Origin: Limnohabitans sp. Rim8
GTDB lineage: Bacteria > Pseudomonadota > Gammaproteobacteria > Burkholderiales > Burkholderiaceae_C
Length of the DNA: 64,000 nucleotides
Direction of reading: 5' to 3'
Assembly (NCBI GenBank): GCA_945901045.1
Contig: CAMDKK010000013.1
Coordinates: forward strand, 1 to 64,000
In this document: piece by piece, positions 39,263 to 47,602 of the stretch
How the letters are laid out: the number at the start of each line of letters is the position of its first letter
Numbering within the stretch: position 1 is the stretch's first letter
Position numbers and translations under genes: made by a program
Notes under the pieces: model-generated
Databases searched by the model: none
Seen by the model: only the letters and a program-made list of their open reading frames with translations
Told to the model about the DNA's origin: nothing

Positions 39263-40155
39263 GCACGGTCAATGGGGTTCAAGTTGCAGTGATTGGCGCA
39301 GGCAACATGGGCGGTGCGATGCTGGCCCGTTTATGCGAGGCGGGTTGGACGGTAGCTGTCTGCGATGTGGACCCTCGACGGCAAGCTCTGGCTGTGGCTT
39401 GTGGCGCGCAAGATTGTTCAACCCCTTCGGATGCGGCGCAGCTTTTGCTCGCCGAAGGCGTGTTGTTGATCGCGGTGATTGATGCGCAACAAACACGCGA
39501 CGTTTTGACCGGTCCAAATGGCGCGATGAACGCGATGCATTCAGGTCAAACGGTGATGCTGTGTCCGACCCTGTCCCCCATCGATGTCCAAGCCATGGGT
39601 TCAATGCTGGCTCAGCATGGGCTGAGTTGCATAGATGCCCCTATGTCGGGAGGGCCTCTGCGGGCACGTGATGGCAGCATGAGTTTGATGGTGGCGTGTG
39701 AAGACGGTGTGTTTCAGCGCCACGTGGGCTTATTGAATACCTTGAGTCAGAAAATTTTCCGCATCAGCGAACGCATAGGCGACGGTGCTAAAACGAAATT
39801 AGTCAACAACCTGTTGGCTGCCATCAATTTATCGGGCGCCGCAGAGGCATTGGCTCTGGCCGATCGCTTGGGTTTGAATCTGGGCACCACCTTGTCCGTC
39901 ATGGCGCAGTCGAGTGGGCAAAGCTGGATTGCCTCTGACCGGTTGCCGCGGGCTTTTGTGGGCGATCTGGCCCCACGAGCGCATGTGACATTATTGGAAA
40001 AAGACACCCGATTGGCCGTTGAAATGGCGCAAAGTGTCGGGTTTGACCCTGCTATCGGCGAATTGGCCCGACAGGCTTTTGCGCAAGCCAGCGCGGATGG
40101 TTGGGCAAATCAAGACGATGCAGCACTCTTCCAGTGGATGAAAGACCACCGCTGA
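39259..40155 (+). CDS. NAD(P)-dependent beta-hydroxyacid dehydrogenase (3-hydroxyisobutyrate dehydrogenase-like)
   Basis: A 298-residue member of the beta-hydroxyacid dehydrogenase family. The cofactor fold is VAVIGAGNMGGAMLARLCEAGW; the substrate signature is DAPMSGGPLRARDGSMSLMV; the catalytic lysine lies in TKLVNNLLAAINLSGAAEAL. The exact substrate (hydroxyisobutyrate, tartronate semialdehyde or other) cannot be told. It overlaps rodA by four bases, so it is probably co-expressed with it although no functional link is evident. Confidence 0.88.
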   Translation: MSTVNGVQVAVIGAGNMGGAMLARLCEAGWTVAVCDVDPRRQALAVACGAQDCSTPSDAAQLLLAEGVLLIAVIDAQQTRDVLTGPNGAMNAMHSGQTVMLCPTLSPIDVQAMGSMLAQHGLSCIDAPMSGGPLRARDGSMSLMVACEDGVFQRHVGLLNTLSQKIFRISERIGDGAKTKLVNNLLAAINLSGAAEALALADRLGLNLGTTLSVMAQSSGQSWIASDRLPRAFVGDLAPRAHVTLLEKDTRLAVEMAQSVGFDPAIGELARQAFAQASADGWANQDDAALFQWMKDHR

Positions 40156-40212
40156 TCCCTCAGGCTTAAAAGGCCGATCGTTATCTTTTGGGCGTGCTTG
40201 AGGCACTTTCTC

Positions 40213-40218
40213 TACAAT
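40213..40218 (+). promoter_or_regulatory. Candidate -10 element of tldD, 6 bases before ATG
   Basis: TACAAT followed by ggggcc and ATG. It repeats the short spacing seen at dapF, rodA, lpxC and the aromatic leader. A TTGGGC 19 bases upstream is the best, still weak, -35 candidate. Confidence 0.4.
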
Positions 40219-40224
40219 GGGGCC

Positions 40225-41685
40225 ATGATTTCTCGCGAACCTACCCTCGAACGCCTGGCCACGGCCCGATCCTTGTTGCTTGAACCTTTTGGTTTGGACG
40301 AAATGCATTTGACGCAGGCCTTGTCTGCAATCAAAGCGCACAAAATCGATGATGCCGATTTGTACTTTCAATACACCCGCTCGGAAGGCTGGAGTTTGGA
40401 AGAGGGCATCGTTAAAACAGGCAGTTTCAGCATCGATCAGGGTGTGGGCGTCAGGGCTGTTGCAGGTGAAAAAACAGCATTTGCGTATTCCGATGACATT
40501 TCTATCGGCTCTTTGATGGACGCTGCAGTCACGGTGCGCAGCATTGCCAGTGCCGCGCAAAACCGCCGAGCCAAAGTGCCGGCGCGCAAAGTAGCAACAA
40601 GTCGTTTGCTCTACCCCTCCATGGATCCGATGGACAGCATGGACAGCGCAGCGAAAGTCAAATTGCTCGAGAAAGTAGAGCAACTCGCACGTGTCAAAGA
40701 TGCCCGCATTGTGCAGGTCATGGCCGGTTTGGCTACTGAATACGATGTGGTGATGGTGGCGCGAGCAGACGGTACCTTGGCCGCAGATGTTCGCCCTTTA
40801 GTTCGTTTGTCGGTGTCGGTTATCGCCGAGCAAGGTAAGCGACGCGAATCTGGTAGCGGCGGTGGAGGTGGGCGGTTTGGGTTGGCTTATTTTGATGATG
40901 CAATGATCAACACGTATGTCAATGATGCCGTTCATGCCGCCGTCACCAATTTGGACGCACGTCCTGCGCCCGCAGGTGAAATGACGGTTGTATTGGGTCC
41001 GGGTTGGCCGGGCGTCTTGTTGCACGAAGCGATCGGACATGGACTTGAAGGCGACTTCAACCGCAAAGGCTCCAGCGCTTTCAGCGGTCGCATTGGACAG
41101 CGGGTGGCGGCAAAAGGTGTGACCGTCTTGGATGACGGTACCTTGGCGGACAGGCGGGGATCGCTCAATGTCGATGATGAGGGCCATGTCAGCCAGCGCA
41201 ATATCTTGATCGAAGACGGTATTTTGATGGGGTATATCCAAGACTCTATGAATGCCCGACTGATGGGCGTCAAACAGACAGGCAATGGCCGACGTGAAAG
41301 TTACGCCCACGTTCCCATGCCCCGCATGACCAACACCTATATGTTGGGTGGCGACAAATCGCCCGAAGAAATTGTGGCCAGCATCAAGAAGGGTTTGTAT
41401 GCCCCCAATTTTGGTGGCGGACAGGTGGATATCACCAGCGGTAAATTCGTCTTTTCTGCCAGCGAAGCCTATTGGGTAGAAAACGGCAAAATTTTGTACC
41501 CCGTCAAGGGTGCCACCCTGGTGGGCAGTGGGCCTGAATCTCTCAAAAAAATCAGCATGATCGGCAACGACATGCGCTTGGACAGTGGTGTTGGCACTTG
41601 TGGCAAGGAAGGTCAAAGCGTCCCTGTGGGCGTGGGGCAACCTACTTTGCGCATTGAGGGTTTAACTGTGGGCGGCACGGCTTGA
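40225..41685 (+). CDS. tldD: Metalloprotease TldD
   Basis: TldD forms a heterodimeric zinc protease with TldE/PmbA that trims unfolded peptides and matures some modified peptides. The 486-residue protein has the metal-binding HExxxH motif in LLHEAIGHGLEGDFNRK, and family blocks such as DEGHVSQRNILIEDGILMGY (seen in part) and the C-terminal CGKEGQSVPVGVGQPTLRI. The ATG at 40225 matches the usual length; a TTG at 40198 would add nine residues. The partner gene tldE/pmbA is not in the window. Confidence 0.94.
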   Translation: MISREPTLERLATARSLLLEPFGLDEMHLTQALSAIKAHKIDDADLYFQYTRSEGWSLEEGIVKTGSFSIDQGVGVRAVAGEKTAFAYSDDISIGSLMDAAVTVRSIASAAQNRRAKVPARKVATSRLLYPSMDPMDSMDSAAKVKLLEKVEQLARVKDARIVQVMAGLATEYDVVMVARADGTLAADVRPLVRLSVSVIAEQGKRRESGSGGGGGRFGLAYFDDAMINTYVNDAVHAAVTNLDARPAPAGEMTVVLGPGWPGVLLHEAIGHGLEGDFNRKGSSAFSGRIGQRVAAKGVTVLDDGTLADRRGSLNVDDEGHVSQRNILIEDGILMGYIQDSMNARLMGVKQTGNGRRESYAHVPMPRMTNTYMLGGDKSPEEIVASIKKGLYAPNFGGGQVDITSGKFVFSASEAYWVENGKILYPVKGATLVGSGPESLKKISMIGNDMRLDSGVGTCGKEGQSVPVGVGQPTLRIEGLTVGGTA

Positions 41686-41731
41686 GCTTCAGGGGTCTCG
41701 AGCCCTTTCAAGTCGTGTCAGAAACTTGTGA

Positions 41732-41737
41732 TACATT
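41732..41737 (+). promoter_or_regulatory. Candidate -10 element for the aromatic leader/DAHP synthase transcript
   Basis: TACATT preceded by TGA (extended -10 form) and followed by cgccgc and the ATG of the leader peptide. The transcript would begin at or next to the leader start codon. Confidence 0.4.
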
Positions 41738-41743
41738 CGCCGC

Positions 41744-41815
41744 ATGAAATTGCGATCAGCCTTTTATTTTTACTTCTGGTTCTCAGTCCCCGGCGGACGA
41801 GAGGCGAGCGCATAA
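41744..41815 (+). CDS. Aromatic-rich leader peptide of the DAHP synthase attenuator
   Basis: A 23-codon frame starting MKLRSA, then seven aromatic codons in a row, FYFYFWF (41762-41782), then SVPGGREASA and a TAA stop. The density of Phe, Tyr and Trp codons before an intrinsic terminator and a DAHP synthase gene is the hallmark of ribosome-mediated attenuation, as with pheL and trpL. The Pro-Gly-Gly codons contain ccggcgg (41790-41796), the reverse complement of the terminator 5' arm. All three aromatic amino acids could be sensed. No ribosome site precedes the ATG. Confidence 0.85.
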   Translation: MKLRSAFYFYFWFSVPGGREASA

Positions 41816-41833
41816 ACAGCACCCCACTCAGTC

Positions 41834-41871
41834 AAAACCGCCGGAGCCCCAAGCCCGGCGGTTTTTTTTTT
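41834..41871 (+). terminator. Attenuator terminator before the DAHP synthase gene
   Basis: Stem aaaaccgccgg (41834-41844) and ccggcggtttt (41855-41865) with a ten-base loop and a run of T to 41871. The 5' arm can instead pair with ccggcgg at 41790-41796 inside the leader peptide, forming an antiterminator when a ribosome stalls on the aromatic codons. Confidence 0.9.
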
Positions 41872-41897
41872 CAGTTTTATTTTCAAGGAGTTTGATG

Positions 41898-43022
41898 ATG
41901 CCCACGAAAGCCACTGCCACCAGCGAAGCCTGGTATGCGAACCAAGCCGACAAAACAGGACAAACCGACGACGAACGCATCAAGGGCATCACCGTGCTTC
42001 CCCCTCCAGAACATTTAATTCGCTTTTTCCCTATCGCTGGAACGCCGGTGGAAAGGCTGATTTCACAGACCCGCAAAGCCATTAAAAACATCGTGCACGG
42101 CAAGGATGATCGCTTGCTGGTCATTATGGGTCCTTGCTCTATCCACGACCCGGCCGCGGCCCTTGAATATGCACATCGACTCAAGACTTTGCGTGACAAA
42201 TACGCCGATACCTTGGAAGTGGTGATGCGCGTTTACTTTGAAAAACCGCGTACGACAGTGGGCTGGAAAGGGCTGATCAACGATCCCTATTTGAATGAAA
42301 GCTGCCGCATCGAAGAGGGCCTGCGCATTGCCCGTCAACTGCTCATAGAGATCAACCGAGCGGGCTTGCCAGCGGGCAGCGAGTTTTTGGATGTGATCTC
42401 ACCGCAATACATTGGTGATTTGATCAGCTGGGGGGCCATTGGTGCGCGTACCACCGAAAGTCAGATACATCGTGAATTGGCCTCTGGATTGTCTGCGCCG
42501 ATTGGATTCAAAAATGGGACCGATGGCAACATCAAAATCGCAACCGATGCGATTCAGGCAGCCTCTCGTGGACACCACTTTTTGTCAGTGCATAAAAATG
42601 GTCAAGTGGCGATTGTGCAAACACAAGGCAACAAAGACTGCCATGTGATCTTGCGTGGCGGCAAGGCCCCCAACTACGACGCCGCCAGCGTGGCTGCAGC
42701 TTGCAAGGAGTTGGAAGCTGCCAAATTACCGGCCACCCTGATGGTCGATTGCAGCCATGCCAACAGCAGTAAATTGCACACCCGCCAAATCGAGGTGGCC
42801 AAGGACATTGCTGCGCAAATGGCGGGCGGTTCTCACCAAGTGTTTGGTGTGATGGTGGAAAGCCATTTGTTGGATGGCGCGCAGAAATTCACGCCAGGCA
42901 AAGACGATCCTTCCAAGCTCAAATACGGTCAGAGTATCACCGACGCCTGCATCAGTTGGGACGACAGCCAGCATGTACTGCAGGTTTTATCGGATGCGGT
43001 GAAAACGCGACGATCGCGCTGA
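41898..43022 (+). CDS. aroG: 3-deoxy-7-phosphoheptulonate (DAHP) synthase, class I
   Basis: DAHP synthase condenses phosphoenolpyruvate and erythrose-4-phosphate, the first step of the shikimate pathway. The 374-residue protein has MGPCSIHDPAAALEYA (catalytic Cys region), VMRVYFEKPRTTVGWKGLINDP (split at EKPRTTVGWKG), GARTTESQIHRELASGLS and MVDCSHANSSK. It is the AroFGH type; which amino acid inhibits the enzyme cannot be decided, so the symbol is provisional. The ATG at 41898 lies 7 bases after aaggag; another ATG precedes it directly. Expression is probably set by the upstream attenuator. Confidence 0.92.
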   Translation: MPTKATATSEAWYANQADKTGQTDDERIKGITVLPPPEHLIRFFPIAGTPVERLISQTRKAIKNIVHGKDDRLLVIMGPCSIHDPAAALEYAHRLKTLRDKYADTLEVVMRVYFEKPRTTVGWKGLINDPYLNESCRIEEGLRIARQLLIEINRAGLPAGSEFLDVISPQYIGDLISWGAIGARTTESQIHRELASGLSAPIGFKNGTDGNIKIATDAIQAASRGHHFLSVHKNGQVAIVQTQGNKDCHVILRGGKAPNYDAASVAAACKELEAAKLPATLMVDCSHANSSKLHTRQIEVAKDIAAQMAGGSHQVFGVMVESHLLDGAQKFTPGKDDPSKLKYGQSITDACISWDDSQHVLQVLSDAVKTRRSR

Positions 43023-43073
43023 TGGTTTTTTTGGGGCTGCCATCAGCAGCCTCATTTTGGCTTCAGATGAACT

Positions 43074-44438
43074 TCAAAGTGTCGTCAACAGCCGCTCGTG
43101 AATCCCGCCAAAACCACCGTTGCTCATGCACAGGACATGATCGCCAGGCCGCACCTGCGCCAACACCTGCGCAATGACCTCATCCATATTGGCGCCCACT
43201 TTGACCCTGGCCCCCATGGACTTGAGTGCCGCGGCTGCATCCCAGTCCAGCCCGCCTGCATGACAAAAGGCCAGATCGGTTTCCTCCAGACTCCAAGGCA
43301 ACTGGGATTTCATGGTGCCCAATTTCATGGTGTTGCTGCGGGGTTCGAAGACAGCCAGAATGCGTGCGTGTGGCCCGATCTGCCTGCGAAGGCCATTGAC
43401 CGTGGTGCGGATGGCGGTAGGGTGATGTGCGAAGTCGTCATACACCGTGATGCCATTGACAGAGCCGCGCACCTCCATTCGACGCTTGACGTTTTCAAAG
43501 CTGGTCAATGCCTGGGCGGCCAAAGTGGGGCTGACGCCGACATGCTCGGCGGCAGCGATGGCCGCTAGCGCATTCAGCTGGTTGTGCACACCACCAATCT
43601 TCCATCGTACTTTGGCGACAACTTGGCCAGCGTAAAACACCTTGAAATCAGAGGGATCCCCCTCGGCCACAAAGTCACTGACTGCCGAACCAAATGTACG
43701 CAACTCGCTCCAGCAACCTTGAGCCAGCACACGGGTTAGGCTTTCTTCCAGTCCATTCACCACCAAGCGGCCTTTGCTGGGAACAGTTCGAACCAGGTGA
43801 TGAAATTGTCTTTCGATTGCGGCCAAATCGTCAAAGATGTCCGCGTGATCAAACTCGAGGTTATTCAAAATCACCGTTCGGGGTCGGTAGTGGACGAACT
43901 TGCTGCGCTTGTCAAAAAAGGCGGTGTCGAATTCGTCTGCCTCAATGACAAAGTATTTTCCACTGCCCAAACGGGCAGACACCCCAAAGTTCAGTGGCAC
44001 CCCGCCTACCAAAAAACCAGGTTGAAGTCCGGCTTGTTCGAGGATCCAGGACAACATAGAGGTGGTGGTTGTTTTGCCATGGGTGCCTGCCACCGCCAAA
44101 ACATGACGGCCATGAAGTACGTTCTCTGCAAGCCATTGCGGTCCGCTGGTGAAGGGGGAGCCCTCATCCAGGATGGCCTCCATCAGTGGAAATTTGGCAG
44201 AGCCGTCTTTCAAGTGGGCACGGCTGACCACGTTACCGATCACATACATGTCGGGCTTAAGGCTCATTTGGTCGGCATCAAAGCCTTCAATCAAATCAAT
44301 ACCCAAGGCCCTGAGCTGGTCACTCATTGGGGGATAAACGCCGGTATCGCAACCGGTAACTTGATGGCCCGCCTCTCGCGCCAAGGCGGCCAATCCGCCC
44401 ATGAAGCTGCCGCAAATACCTAAAATATGAATGTGCAT
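43074..44438 (-). CDS. mpl: UDP-MurNAc:L-Ala-gamma-D-Glu-meso-DAP ligase Mpl
   Basis: Mpl reattaches the recycled murein tripeptide to UDP-MurNAc, saving three ligase steps. The 454-residue Mur-ligase relative starts MHIHILGICGSFMGGLAALAR and has the ATP loop [38 protein letters not shown] (in part), LEFDHADIFDD, and the C-terminal DDFAHHPTAIRTTV with EPRSNTMKLG. The start at 44438 gives the E. coli-like length; the longer frame upstream runs antisense to the next gene. A TAAAAT hexamer ends 8 bases before the ATG. Confidence 0.94.
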   Translation of the reverse strand: MHIHILGICGSFMGGLAALAREAGHQVTGCDTGVYPPMSDQLRALGIDLIEGFDADQMSLKPDMYVIGNVVSRAHLKDGSAKFPLMEAILDEGSPFTSGPQWLAENVLHGRHVLAVAGTHGKTTTTSMLSWILEQAGLQPGFLVGGVPLNFGVSARLGSGKYFVIEADEFDTAFFDKRSKFVHYRPRTVILNNLEFDHADIFDDLAAIERQFHHLVRTVPSKGRLVVNGLEESLTRVLAQGCWSELRTFGSAVSDFVAEGDPSDFKVFYAGQVVAKVRWKIGGVHNQLNALAAIAAAEHVGVSPTLAAQALTSFENVKRRMEVRGSVNGITVYDDFAHHPTAIRTTVNGLRRQIGPHARILAVFEPRSNTMKLGTMKSQLPWSLEETDLAFCHAGGLDWDAAAALKSMGARVKVGANMDEVIAQVLAQVRPGDHVLCMSNGGFGGIHERLLTTL

Positions 44439-44487
44439 AGACCTCGATTTTAGGCGCAGTGTCTGCAGGAGGTGCACAATCCCTTTC

Positions 44488-45114
44488 ATGGACGAATTGA
44501 TGCAGGAAATCGCCGCATGCGCCGCCCGTCTGGTGGTTGAAGAGGGCTTGGAATACGGCGCTGCCAAGCGCAGAGCGGTCAAATCGATGCGCCTTCCACA
44601 GCGCGTTGCGTTGCCGAACAACGATTTGTTAGAGCAACACGTATTCGAATACATTGACATGTTTTGTGCCGAGACACAACCCCAAGAGTTGTTGGCTTTG
44701 CGGCGTCATGCCTTGCAATGGATGGGGCGGCTCCAAGCCTTTCGACCTTATCTCTCCGGGGCTGTCTGGCGCGGAACGGCCACGCGACTGTCGGATATTT
44801 ACTTGCAACTGTTCTGTGATGACCCAAAATCGACAGAAATTGCGCTGATCAATATGAACCTATCTTATGACGTGACCACGGTCAAGGGCTTTCACGGTGA
44901 AGCGGTGGATGCCCTGAGTTTGCACAGTGTGTGTCCAGATTTGGAAGAGGATATTGGCATTCACCTCATGATTTATGATTTTGATGATGTTCGAGGGGCC
45001 TTGAAACTGGATGAAAAAGGCCGTTCTGTGCGGGGTGACTTGGCTGCTTTAAAGAAACTGATTGAAGACGGAGGTGAGCATGAAGACATTAGAAGATATG
45101 AAAATAAACGATAA
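44488..45114 (+). CDS. Conserved protein of unknown function (Burkholderiales type)
   Basis: A 208-residue soluble protein without a recognised motif. It begins MDELMQEIAACAARLVVEEGLEYG and has a well-ordered, mixed composition, including LPNNDLLEQHVFEYIDMF, GAVWRGTATRLSDIYLQLFCDD and an acidic end. I recall similar proteins in other Burkholderiales but cannot assign a role; the WRGTATR and IYLQLFCDDP blocks look like a conserved core. The start chosen lies after the divergent mpl start. The last 35 bases overlap the following thioredoxin-like gene, so the two are translationally linked. Confidence 0.8.
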   Translation: MDELMQEIAACAARLVVEEGLEYGAAKRRAVKSMRLPQRVALPNNDLLEQHVFEYIDMFCAETQPQELLALRRHALQWMGRLQAFRPYLSGAVWRGTATRLSDIYLQLFCDDPKSTEIALINMNLSYDVTTVKGFHGEAVDALSLHSVCPDLEEDIGIHLMIYDFDDVRGALKLDEKGRSVRGDLAALKKLIEDGGEHEDIRRYENKR

Positions 45115-45643
45115 AGTTGAATTCAGGAGGCGTATTTTGTTTGCTTCGGTCGCATTGGCTGCTGGCTTGTCGGGTGCTGGGTGGGCGTGGTGGCGTTCAA
45201 TGCCTCAACCTGAATTGCAGTCGGATGCGCAAGCCTTTTGGGACATGCGCTTTGAAAAACCAGAAGGCGGTGAACTTTCCCTGCAGACCTTCAAGGGCCG
45301 CCCTTTGTTGGTGAATTTCTGGGCTACCTGGTGCCCCCCTTGCATTGAAGAACTTCCTTTATTAGAGTCTATTTGGAAAAAAAATGGCCCTAAAACTCTT
45401 CAAGTTCTTGGGCTTGCTGTAGATCAACCGAGCGCTGTGCGGAAGTTTTTGGCGCTACATCCTTTGACTTTCCCGATGGGCTTGGCCGGGTTGAATGGCA
45501 CCGAGTTAGGGCGCAGCTTGGGCAATAGCGTGAATGCTTTGCCATACAGTGTTCTTTTTAACGCGGACGGCCGAATGATTGCTCAAAAAATGGGCAAACT
45601 TGAGGCGGTTGATTTGTCTGAATGGTTGAAAGACCTTAAATAG
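45080..45643 (+). CDS. TlpA-like membrane-anchored thioredoxin
   Basis: A 187-residue protein with an N-terminal membrane anchor (RILFASVALAAGLSGAGWAWW) and a periplasmic thioredoxin fold. The active site is FWATWCPPCIEELPLL (WCPPC). Members of the TlpA/ResA group reduce disulfides, often for cytochrome c maturation or copper-centre assembly. A ggaggt ribosome site lies 6 bases before the ATG at 45080, which is inside the previous gene. The substrate is unknown. Confidence 0.9.
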   Translation: MKTLEDMKINDKVEFRRRILFASVALAAGLSGAGWAWWRSMPQPELQSDAQAFWDMRFEKPEGGELSLQTFKGRPLLVNFWATWCPPCIEELPLLESIWKKNGPKTLQVLGLAVDQPSAVRKFLALHPLTFPMGLAGLNGTELGRSLGNSVNALPYSVLFNADGRMIAQKMGKLEAVDLSEWLKDLK

Positions 45644-45780
45644 TGTGTTATGGCGTTTGGATTCTTTTTTTATGAGCAAGCAGATCGAAGCAATAAAAGC
45701 AATATCCCGTCAAATAGGGGTTAATTGAGGTTAATTTAGTGTAAATTACGGCTTTTACGTTTGCATATACGGGAGATCTT

Positions 45781-46233
45781 ATGGATTTGCGAAAACTCAA
45801 AACCTTGATTGACTTGGTGTCTGATTCCAATGTGTCGGAACTTGAAATTACAGAAGCCGAAGGCAAAGTACGCATTGTTAAAAGCTTGTCACACGCCACG
45901 CAGGCCCCTCTGAGTGCGGCTCAGTATACGGCAGCACCTGCTCCGGTTGCCGCAGCACCTGTTGCTGAACTTGTTGCCGCGGCGCCCGAAGTTGCCTCTG
46001 GACATACCGTCAAATCCCCCATGGTTGGCACCTTCTACCGTTCAGCCAGCCCCGGTGCTGCTTCGTTTGTAGAGATCGGGTCGGTTGTCAAAGAAGGCGA
46101 CACACTTTGCATCATTGAAGCAATGAAGATTTTGAACGAAATTGAATCTGACAAGCCCGGCAGGGTTGCGAAGATTTTGTGTGACAACGGGCAGGCAGTC
46201 GAATACGGTCAACCTATGTTCATAATCGAATAA
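45781..46233 (+). CDS. accB: Acetyl-CoA carboxylase biotin carboxyl carrier protein AccB
   Basis: AccB carries biotin for the committed step of fatty acid synthesis. The 150-residue protein has the N-terminal [23 protein letters not shown], an Ala/Pro/Val linker ([15 protein letters not shown]), and the biotinyl domain with [15 protein letters not shown] and [13 protein letters not shown], where the lysine is biotinylated (AMKI instead of the common AMKM). A gggag ribosome site precedes the ATG. accC follows after 17 bases. Confidence 0.96.
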   Translation: MDLRKLKTLIDLVSDSNVSELEITEAEGKVRIVKSLSHATQAPLSAAQYTAAPAPVAAAPVAELVAAAPEVASGHTVKSPMVGTFYRSASPGAASFVEIGSVVKEGDTLCIIEAMKILNEIESDKPGRVAKILCDNGQAVEYGQPMFIIE

Positions 46234-46250
46234 CCCAGCACGGGGATTGC

Positions 46251-47600
46251 ATGTTCAAGAAAATTTTGGTGGCTAACCGTGGTGAAATCGCCTTGCGTGT
46301 CCAGCGGGCTTGCCGCGAATTGGGAATCAAAGCGGTCATGGTCTATTCAGAGGCTGATCGCGAAGCCAAATATGTGAAGTTGGCTGAAGAAGCCGTGTGT
46401 ATCGGTCCTGCCCCCTCAGGTCTGAGCTACCTCAACATGCCGGCAATTATTTCTGCCGCAGAGGTAACAGACGCAGAAGCCATTCACCCAGGGTATGGTT
46501 TTTTGAGTGAAAACGCGGACTTCGCCGAGCGCGTTGAAAAAAGCGGTTTCCAGTTCATTGGGCCCTCGCCCGAGTCCATTCGCATCATGGGTGACAAAGT
46601 TTCTGCCAAGCAGTCCATGATTCGTGCCGGTGTGCCCTGCGTGCCCGGCTCAGAGGGCGAGTTGCCCGATGACCCAGCACACATTAGGCGCATTGCGAAA
46701 AGTGTAGGTTATCCCGTCATTATCAAAGCCGCTGGCGGCGGCGGTGGCCGTGGCATGCGCGTGGTGCACACGGAGGCCGCCCTGATCAATGCGGTGCAAA
46801 TGACCAAAGCTGAAGCGGGTGCCGCATTCAACAACCCGGCGGTGTACATGGAAAAGTACCTGCAGAATCCGCGTCACATCGAAATTCAAATTCTGGCCGA
46901 TAAGCACCGCAATGCTGTGTACTTGGGTGAACGTGATTGCTCGATGCAGCGCCGCCACCAGAAAGTGATCGAGGAAGCGCCAGCGCCTGGAATTCCACGT
47001 AAATTGATTGACAAGATTGGCGACCGCTGTGTGGCCGCTTGTAAGAAGATCAATTACCGAGGTGCTGGAACCTTCGAGTTTTTGTACGAAAACGGCGAGT
47101 TCTATTTCATCGAAATGAACACGCGCGTGCAAGTTGAGCATCCGGTGACCGAATGGGTCACCGGCGTGGACATTGTGAAAACCCAAATCATGGTCGCGGC
47201 AGGAGAAAAGTTGCCATTCACGCAAAAGCAAATTCAAATTCGTGGCCACTCGATTGAATGTCGAATCAACGCAGAAGATCCTTATAAATTTGTCCCTTCA
47301 CCTGGGCGAATTACCTTATGGCATGCGCCAGGTGGTCCAGGGGTGCGGGTGGACTCCCATATTTATCACAACTATTTTGTGCCACCGAATTACGATTCAA
47401 TGATTGGCAAAATCATTGTCCATGGTGATACCCGAGAACAAGCCATAGCCCGCATGCAAACGGCTCTGGCAGAAACCGTGGTCGAAGGCATCAACACCAA
47501 TATTCCATTGCACCGTGAGTTGATGGTGGATGCCAAGTTCATGGCGGGGGGTACGAACATCCATTATTTGGAAGAGTGGCTCAGCCACCATAAGCGCTAA
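46251..47600 (+). CDS. accC: Acetyl-CoA carboxylase biotin carboxylase AccC
   Basis: AccC carboxylates the biotin of AccB with ATP and bicarbonate. The 449-residue ATP-grasp enzyme starts [25 protein letters not shown] (in part), has [17 protein letters not shown], the glycine loop [34 protein letters not shown] (in part) and [12 protein letters not shown]. Length matches E. coli (449). It forms an operon with accB, and prmA starts 2 bases after the stop. Confidence 0.97.
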   Translation: MFKKILVANRGEIALRVQRACRELGIKAVMVYSEADREAKYVKLAEEAVCIGPAPSGLSYLNMPAIISAAEVTDAEAIHPGYGFLSENADFAERVEKSGFQFIGPSPESIRIMGDKVSAKQSMIRAGVPCVPGSEGELPDDPAHIRRIAKSVGYPVIIKAAGGGGGRGMRVVHTEAALINAVQMTKAEAGAAFNNPAVYMEKYLQNPRHIEIQILADKHRNAVYLGERDCSMQRRHQKVIEEAPAPGIPRKLIDKIGDRCVAACKKINYRGAGTFEFLYENGEFYFIEMNTRVQVEHPVTEWVTGVDIVKTQIMVAAGEKLPFTQKQIQIRGHSIECRINAEDPYKFVPSPGRITLWHAPGGPGVRVDSHIYHNYFVPPNYDSMIGKIIVHGDTREQAIARMQTALAETVVEGINTNIPLHRELMVDAKFMAGGTNIHYLEEWLSHHKR

Positions 47601-47602
47601 CC

